Translations under genes and position numbers: made by a program
Shown here: piece after piece, positions 59,871-64,000 of the stretch
How the letters are laid out: each line of letters starts with the position of its first letter
Numbering within the stretch: the first letter of the stretch is position 1
DNA from: Saliterribacillus persicus
GTDB lineage: Bacteria; Bacillota; Bacilli; Bacillales; Amphibacillaceae
Assembly: GCF_003337485.1 (NCBI RefSeq)
Contig: NZ_QPJJ01000010.1
Location: 1-64,000, forward strand
Reading direction: 5' to 3'
DNA: 64,000 nt
Notes under the pieces: model-generated
Database searches by the model: none
Told to the model about the DNA's origin: nothing
What the model saw: the letters and a program-made list of their open reading frames with translations, nothing else

Positions 59871-60125
59871 CTATTCTGCATTCATTTGATATTTTTCTTC
59901 AATCGATTCTTGATAACTCTCTTTATTTATTTCTTCTTTGCCTTGAAAAGTTTTTGGAGAAATATTCCCTCCATCTTTTAAAACACAAAATAAATTTTGA
60001 AGTAAATCTTTTTCCTTCGTTCTAAATGGATTTAGATCCACTATTCAACTAAATATCACCAAAACATTCCATGCTACACTTAATTGATTTTATCTAGTCC
60101 TTTTGTTAAATCACTATGTTAATAC
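59871..60125 (-). pseudogene. Remnant of a second VWA lipoprotein gene (C-terminal part)
   Basis: On the minus strand the frame ending at the TAG 59871-59873 reads ESYQESIEEKYQMNAE, identical at the end to the intact VWA lipoprotein. Upstream KDLLQNLFCVLKDGGNISPKTF aligns with EAIYNILHALKEAGEISSETF, and SDLTKGLDKIN aligns with SELTKELDKIN. Stops and frameshifts break it. The stretch after its stop (59800-59870) is also close to 62528-62591. Between it and the six-TM gene (60126-60258), and at 59728-59799, I see nothing else. Confidence 0.85.
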
Positions 60126-60258
60126 TTCTTTAAAAGAAATCACGAATATCGAAATATCTGCTAAGCTCACTCATTCCTAGTTCAAAAACTGTCTTTTATA
60201 AAGAAGTTAGAATTCTCTCTTTAATTTACGGTATTTACCACCTATTAATAACAAAATG

Positions 60259-60837
60259 CTATTCATTAACAATTTCATCCATATTCTCTTGTTTAATTAA
60301 AAAAACTGGAGCTATGAAGAATAATAATAATGCACATAAGAATGCAAAAATGGCAATAACATTAGCGTCTGGATCAGAAGTTGATAACGAAACAGTATAT
60401 ACTGATGAGCCAAAGCCTATAATCAATAAAGCAAAAATCAAATAAATTTTACCTAATTTCGATTTTGCGGGTTTTTGAATTCCAAATGCAATTTCTTTTG
60501 CAAAAAGATAGGGCAATAACACCATGGTTATCAACATCACAATACCAAACCAAAAAACAAATCCCGAATCATATACACGTAATAATGGAATAGACGCAAA
60601 TATTCCTGTTTCTATTATCATCACATACGAAAGCAAGGAGAAGTACCGTTTACTTTGATGTCGATATTTTTTCCAAAATACATAAAAAAGTACAGTTGCA
60701 ATTGCTGCTAAAACAAAATTAAACAGGATTAGTGGTGTACTAATATCCGGGACCACACTCATTAGAAATCCCATTCCGAATAAAAGAAGTGATGTACCTA
60801 TGATTCGACTTTCTTTAAAAGAAACTGTTTTATTCAT
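60259..60837 (-). CDS. Six-TM 192-aa protein, copy 3
   Basis: A third copy of the six-TM family, with the same start (MNKTVSFKESRIIGTS) and end (MDEIVNE). It differs from copies 1 and 2 mainly in loops (WKKYRHQSKRYFSLLSY; TVSLSTSDPDANVIA). It follows the second hexad-repeat gene by 42 bases. AGGAG lies about 10 bases before the ATG. Confidence 0.75.
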   Translation of the reverse strand: MNKTVSFKESRIIGTSLLLFGMGFLMSVVPDISTPLILFNFVLAAIATVLFYVFWKKYRHQSKRYFSLLSYVMIIETGIFASIPLLRVYDSGFVFWFGIVMLITMVLLPYLFAKEIAFGIQKPAKSKLGKIYLIFALLIIGFGSSVYTVSLSTSDPDANVIAIFAFLCALLLFFIAPVFLIKQENMDEIVNE

Positions 60838-60879
60838 AATTACTACACTCCTATAACTTGGATCATTTGGCAGAAACTT

Positions 60880-62433
60880 TTACCCGCCAAATAATGCCCC
60901 TATTTTTGAAAAGCCTGAAGAAATACCATTAGCAGCCCATTTCGCTCCTTTTGCTACCCCATCATAGCCTTTTTTTACAGTATTAGTAACGGCATCCTTC
61001 ACTCGTCTACCAATTGAGGTTCCATTAATAAGATAAGTAGTAAATATGCCAACCAATAAACCAAAAGTTGCTCCCACTATGGTGCCAGCTACTGGGACCA
61101 TAGAACCTGCCACAGCTCCTGCAGCAGCACTTGAAGCTATTGAACCAATTGCAGTAGAAGCTACACCAATAGCAACATCGGTCGTTAAAGAAGCCGCAAA
61201 GTCGGTTATTTCAAATTCATCTTTTTTTTGAGTATGTTCATATATTGAATCAAACGAAGTTAATATAATACCAACAGGACCACCTAACTTTGCCATATTT
61301 GATGGTTTATAGAAACTTCTAGATCCTAAATTCCAAGAGCTATTTAACGCTGATTTAGTTGAAGTAGCAATATTTTTAAGTAGGCCACCCGTTCCCCCAA
61401 TTGATTTACTTCTAAGAAAAGCATTATATCTTGTTTCCCCAATTCTTCTTGATTGAGGTCCGAATTGTACGTCCTTTCCCTCAAAGGAATATTGACGATA
61501 ACGATCATAAAACCAATTCGCTGCTCGATTATTTAATTTATTCTTGCCCTTTACACCATAATATCCATCTGCTTTTTCGTTAAAATCAAACCCTGCATAA
61601 ATAGAAGTTACCCCTTGCGCAATGTTATCCCCAAAATCAAAAATATAAGTTTTGGTGTCAGTAAGAAAACCTTTAACTTGACCCAAGAACCCTTTACTAT
61701 CATCTGTTGTACTAAAAGCTGCATTTAACAAGGAGATATTATTTTCTTCTGATTCTGAATCATTTTGACTTGTTGAGTTCCCACTTGTGCCATTTTCATT
61801 TGTCGAATTGCCATTCATGATACTTCCTGTTAAGAACCCATTTCCATCTAGAATATGTCCAAGCGAAGTGTTTCCGGTAGCATAGGGGGCTTGACCATTA
61901 TTATTCGAGCTTTCAATCCCACCGTCTACAGCTAGACCGTCATCACTTTCACTTCCTCCCACGTTAGCATTTGCACCGTTCTGACCAGAATCAACTAAAT
62001 TTCTACTGTCAACGCTATTTCCGTTTGCTTCACCTTCAACAGTTGAATCGGCTCTCTCTCCTGCCACTTTTATACCTGAACTTATTGGAGTTGAATCAAA
62101 TTGAAAGAAGGATGGCTGCCAAGGTGTATTCGGAATGATATATACTCCACCAGTAAAAGAATTCCTTTGAATAATCGACTGCTCAGAATTCCAATTGTTA
62201 CTTGTACCAAGTTTTTGTCCATCTTCAATCGCAATACCATACTCATAAACCTCTCCAGGCGCAATAAACTCACCACCTGAAATTGGATCTCCAGGAGTGA
62301 TTGCTTGACCTGGATTAATGGCTTGACCTGGTGTGATGAAACTAGCATAGCTTACAATTGGAAATGCAGTCCAAAACAGAATGGTGCTGATTAAAACTAT
62401 CGAAATGATTCGTTGTAATTTGTTCCTCTTCAA
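60880..62433 (-). CDS. Secreted hexad-repeat protein with glycine-zipper tail, copy 2
   Basis: 517 aa. TTG 62433 has AGAAGGTGAA upstream; the preceding in-frame codons have no RBS. The signal peptide ends AFPIVSYA. The N-terminal hexads (INPGQA, ITPGDP, ISGGEF) are nearly the same as in copy 1. The middle Gly/Asn hexad region is shorter and degraded (VDSRNLVDSGQNGAN), while the C-terminal half (RYRQYSF, FGPQSRRIGETRYNAF, KLGGPVG, TTDVAIGVASTA) is well kept. This indicates that the C-terminal domain, not the repeat tract, is under constraint. Confidence 0.72.
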   Translation of the reverse strand: MKRNKLQRIISIVLISTILFWTAFPIVSYASFITPGQAINPGQAITPGDPISGGEFIAPGEVYEYGIAIEDGQKLGTSNNWNSEQSIIQRNSFTGGVYIIPNTPWQPSFFQFDSTPISSGIKVAGERADSTVEGEANGNSVDSRNLVDSGQNGANANVGGSESDDGLAVDGGIESSNNNGQAPYATGNTSLGHILDGNGFLTGSIMNGNSTNENGTSGNSTSQNDSESEENNISLLNAAFSTTDDSKGFLGQVKGFLTDTKTYIFDFGDNIAQGVTSIYAGFDFNEKADGYYGVKGKNKLNNRAANWFYDRYRQYSFEGKDVQFGPQSRRIGETRYNAFLRSKSIGGTGGLLKNIATSTKSALNSSWNLGSRSFYKPSNMAKLGGPVGIILTSFDSIYEHTQKKDEFEITDFAASLTTDVAIGVASTAIGSIASSAAAGAVAGSMVPVAGTIVGATFGLLVGIFTTYLINGTSIGRRVKDAVTNTVKKGYDGVAKGAKWAANGISSGFSKIGALFGG

Positions 62434-62591
62434 TAAATTCACCTTCTTCCTACTAATTTCATTAGTTAAAGATAACAATTTCATGTTCAGTGTCCCAAAA
62501 GGACACATAGCATAGAAATCTTAACTAGATTAAGAGAAAGGTAGGGTGCATTAATTGCGTACAGTTGATTACTCTCTTTTACCTGATCTCA

Positions 62592-64000
62592 CTATTCTGC
62601 ATTCATTTGATATTTTTCTTCAATAGCTTCAATCGATTCTTGATAACTTGCTTCATTTAAATCATCTAATTCTTGTTCTAAGCTATCCATTTCTTCACGT
62701 ACCCAACGATGATATGCAGAGTTTTTCTTATCCAGCTTGTGAAATGTTTCTGAAGATATTTCCCCTGCCTCCTTAAGGGCATGTAGAATATTATAAATCG
62801 CTTCTCTTTCCTGTGTCTCAAGGAGTCCTTGATCTACTATATAACTAAAAATAGCCAAACTATTTTGTGTTTCCTTATAGCCTGCCTCTTTTTGGTTCTG
62901 TTCTTTCCAATCACTCCACGCTTCGGCGAGTTGATTGATTTTATCTAATTCTTTTGTTAATTCACTTTCATCTCTAACCGTTTGATAAATACCCTCGACC
63001 GAGTCTGCGATTTCTTGTAAATGATTCTGTCCCTCATTATCAACATCAAATCCAAGCACATTAATAATCGGCGTAATATTGGAGTTATATAGATTTTTGG
63101 CTGCTTCGACAGGATTCGTTTCACAGGTTTCAATCCCATCACTCACGAGGTAGACAATATTGGTATTTTGCTTGCCATCAAAATCTGCTAGGTCATTCTG
63201 CGCTTCTTTTAATGCTAGCCCATTGGGCGTCCAGCCTGCAGGATTCACTTTATTTAATGCTTCCTTAAATGCTCCGCTTTCATATGACTTGTAATCGTAT
63301 ATAATCTCAGAACTACTACAGGATAATTCTTTATCACTATCATCACCTGTTCCTTTATGCCCGTAGACACGTAATCCAACATTCGCTTCTGTAGGCAGGG
63401 CTTCTAAAAATTGAACAATCGCATCTTTGGCAGCAGCCATTTTGGTCTTTCCGTTCACTTCCTGTGCCATACTACCAGAAGCATCTAACAGGATAGAGAT
63501 ATTTAATTGATCTTTAAATTGAAATCTTGTGTCTTCGATCTCAGGATTGCCAGCAAACTGAAATTTCATTTCCTTTAATAATTTATCAGGTCCATTAAAG
63601 TCTTCTTGAACCAATTTCAATAACTCCCTGTACACATAGTCTAATTCTGCTGAAGTTGGTTCTTCCGGTATATCCGGAATACCGTCTACTTCTTCTAAAA
63701 TTTTTTCTTCTTCTATTAGTAAGCCATCACTAAATAAATATACTTTCCCTGCATACTTCCCTACTGGAAGTGCTTCTAATTCTTTAAAGTTTGAAGGGAG
63801 AGGATCCGCTTCGATCGTTACCGAAGCTTCTTCACTCTCCTCCTCTTCTTCCTTCAATTCATCTTCTTCAGTAACTTTTTTTTCCTCATCAGGGGTTATT
63901 ACCTGACCTTCTTCTAGGTTTGTTGATTCTTCTTTTACTTCTTCGTTACATGCGACTAATAGCAGTAGAATAAACGCAATGTATGGAATTAATTTTTTCA
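62592..64000 (-). CDS. VWA-domain lipoprotein (start codon just outside the window)
   Basis: The frame can be followed to the window edge, where only TG of the start codon is visible. The N-terminus then reads KKLIPYIAFILLLLVACNEE, a signal peptide with lipobox LVAC. This is longer than the frame beginning at TTG 63857. An acidic Glu-rich linker (about 20-65) leads to a VWA domain with a MIDAS motif (LLDASGSMAQ, about 180; later WTPNG and VSDGIETC). A helical C-terminus follows. It resembles B. subtilis YwmC/YwmD. It binds ligands at the surface by inference only. It is followed by a hexad-repeat gene. Confidence 0.85.
   Translation of the reverse strand, partial: KKLIPYIAFILLLLVACNEEVKEESTNLEEGQVITPDEEKKVTEEDELKEEEEESEEASVTIEADPLPSNFKELEALPVGKYAGKVYLFSDGLLIEEEKILEEVDGIPDIPEEPTSAELDYVYRELLKLVQEDFNGPDKLLKEMKFQFAGNPEIEDTRFQFKDQLNISILLDASGSMAQEVNGKTKMAAAKDAIVQFLEALPTEANVGLRVYGHKGTGDDSDKELSCSSSEIIYDYKSYESGAFKEALNKVNPAGWTPNGLALKEAQNDLADFDGKQNTNIVYLVSDGIETCETNPVEAAKNLYNSNITPIINVLGFDVDNEGQNHLQEIADSVEGIYQTVRDESELTKELDKINQLAEAWSDWKEQNQKEAGYKETQNSLAIFSYIVDQGLLETQEREAIYNILHALKEAGEISSETFHKLDKKNSAYHRWVREEMDSLEQELDDLNEASYQESIEAIEEKYQMNAE

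Noticed and set aside
63857-63857. TTG as the start of the VWA protein
   Set aside because: The frame stays open upstream and encodes a lipoprotein signal peptide reaching the window edge, so the true start is at about 64001.

Overview
The window is low-GC Firmicute DNA from a Bacillaceae bacterium, probably one of the Oceanobacillus/Virgibacillus/Ornithinibacillus-type genera. The gene order yeaC-yeaD-yebA-guaA-pbuG-yebE-yebG-purEKBCSQLFMNHD-yerA-yerB-yerC-pcrB-pcrA-ligA-camS-gatCAB-dagK-rlmCD follows the B. subtilis chromosome almost gene for gene. The genus is an inference from protein similarity and AT-rich composition; no rRNA or tRNA gene was seen.

Layout. (1) About 1-4300 is the end of an integrated mobile element. 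It holds a 5' gene fragment, a frameshifted acetyltransferase, a decayed IS1595-type transposase, a small membrane-anchored protein and a large serine recombinase whose 3' end runs into the 3' end of rlmCD. (2) 4271-21108 is conserved housekeeping: rlmCD, dagK, gatBAC, camS-ligA-pcrA-pcrB, an oxidoreductase, yerC-yerB and yerA. (3) 21283-24033 is an insertion with moaC, an orphan small gene, moaB and a DUF2252 protein. (4) 24657-37691 is the complete 12-gene IMP operon, read on the minus strand. It sits behind a guanine-class riboswitch and a paired PurR-box-like palindrome. (5) 38097-40529 carries yebG, yebE and pbuG, the last with its own PurR-box pair and riboswitch. (6) 40979-43993 is a small accessory cassette: a LuxR-type regulator divergent from a methyltransferase and a saccharopine-dehydrogenase-like gene. 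(7) 44070-53343 holds guaA (third purine riboswitch), the MoxR/DUF58/transglutaminase trio and two KtrB-type K+ channel genes. (8) 53550-64000 is an accessory envelope region: hemerythrin, TadG/TadE-like pilin-related proteins, several small membrane proteins, and a partly decayed tandem duplication. The duplicated unit is a VWA lipoprotein, a secreted Gly-rich hexad-repeat protein with a glycine-zipper tail, and a six-TM 192-aa protein.

Purine logic. purE, pbuG and guaA each have a promoter, a purine aptamer with the guanine-type C at the discriminating position, and an intrinsic terminator. purE and pbuG also carry an inverted CGAA/TTCG pair with exactly 26 nt between the cores, just upstream of the -35. 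Synthesis and uptake would then answer to both PRPP (PurR) and guanine, while guaA answers to the riboswitch alone.

Most unusual features. Four intergenic arrays of short repeats have a strict 20-21 bp period, two helical turns (about 16513-16621, 24131-24610, 29372-29483 and 39076-39181). Each has its own consensus, but three share a TTATTC-like core and the fourth shows it in its first unit. All have the core on the + strand while all flanking genes are on the minus strand, and all lie just beyond the 3' end of a gene. The duplicated VWA/hexad-repeat/six-TM block next to TadE/TadG-like genes is the best candidate for an undescribed protein system.
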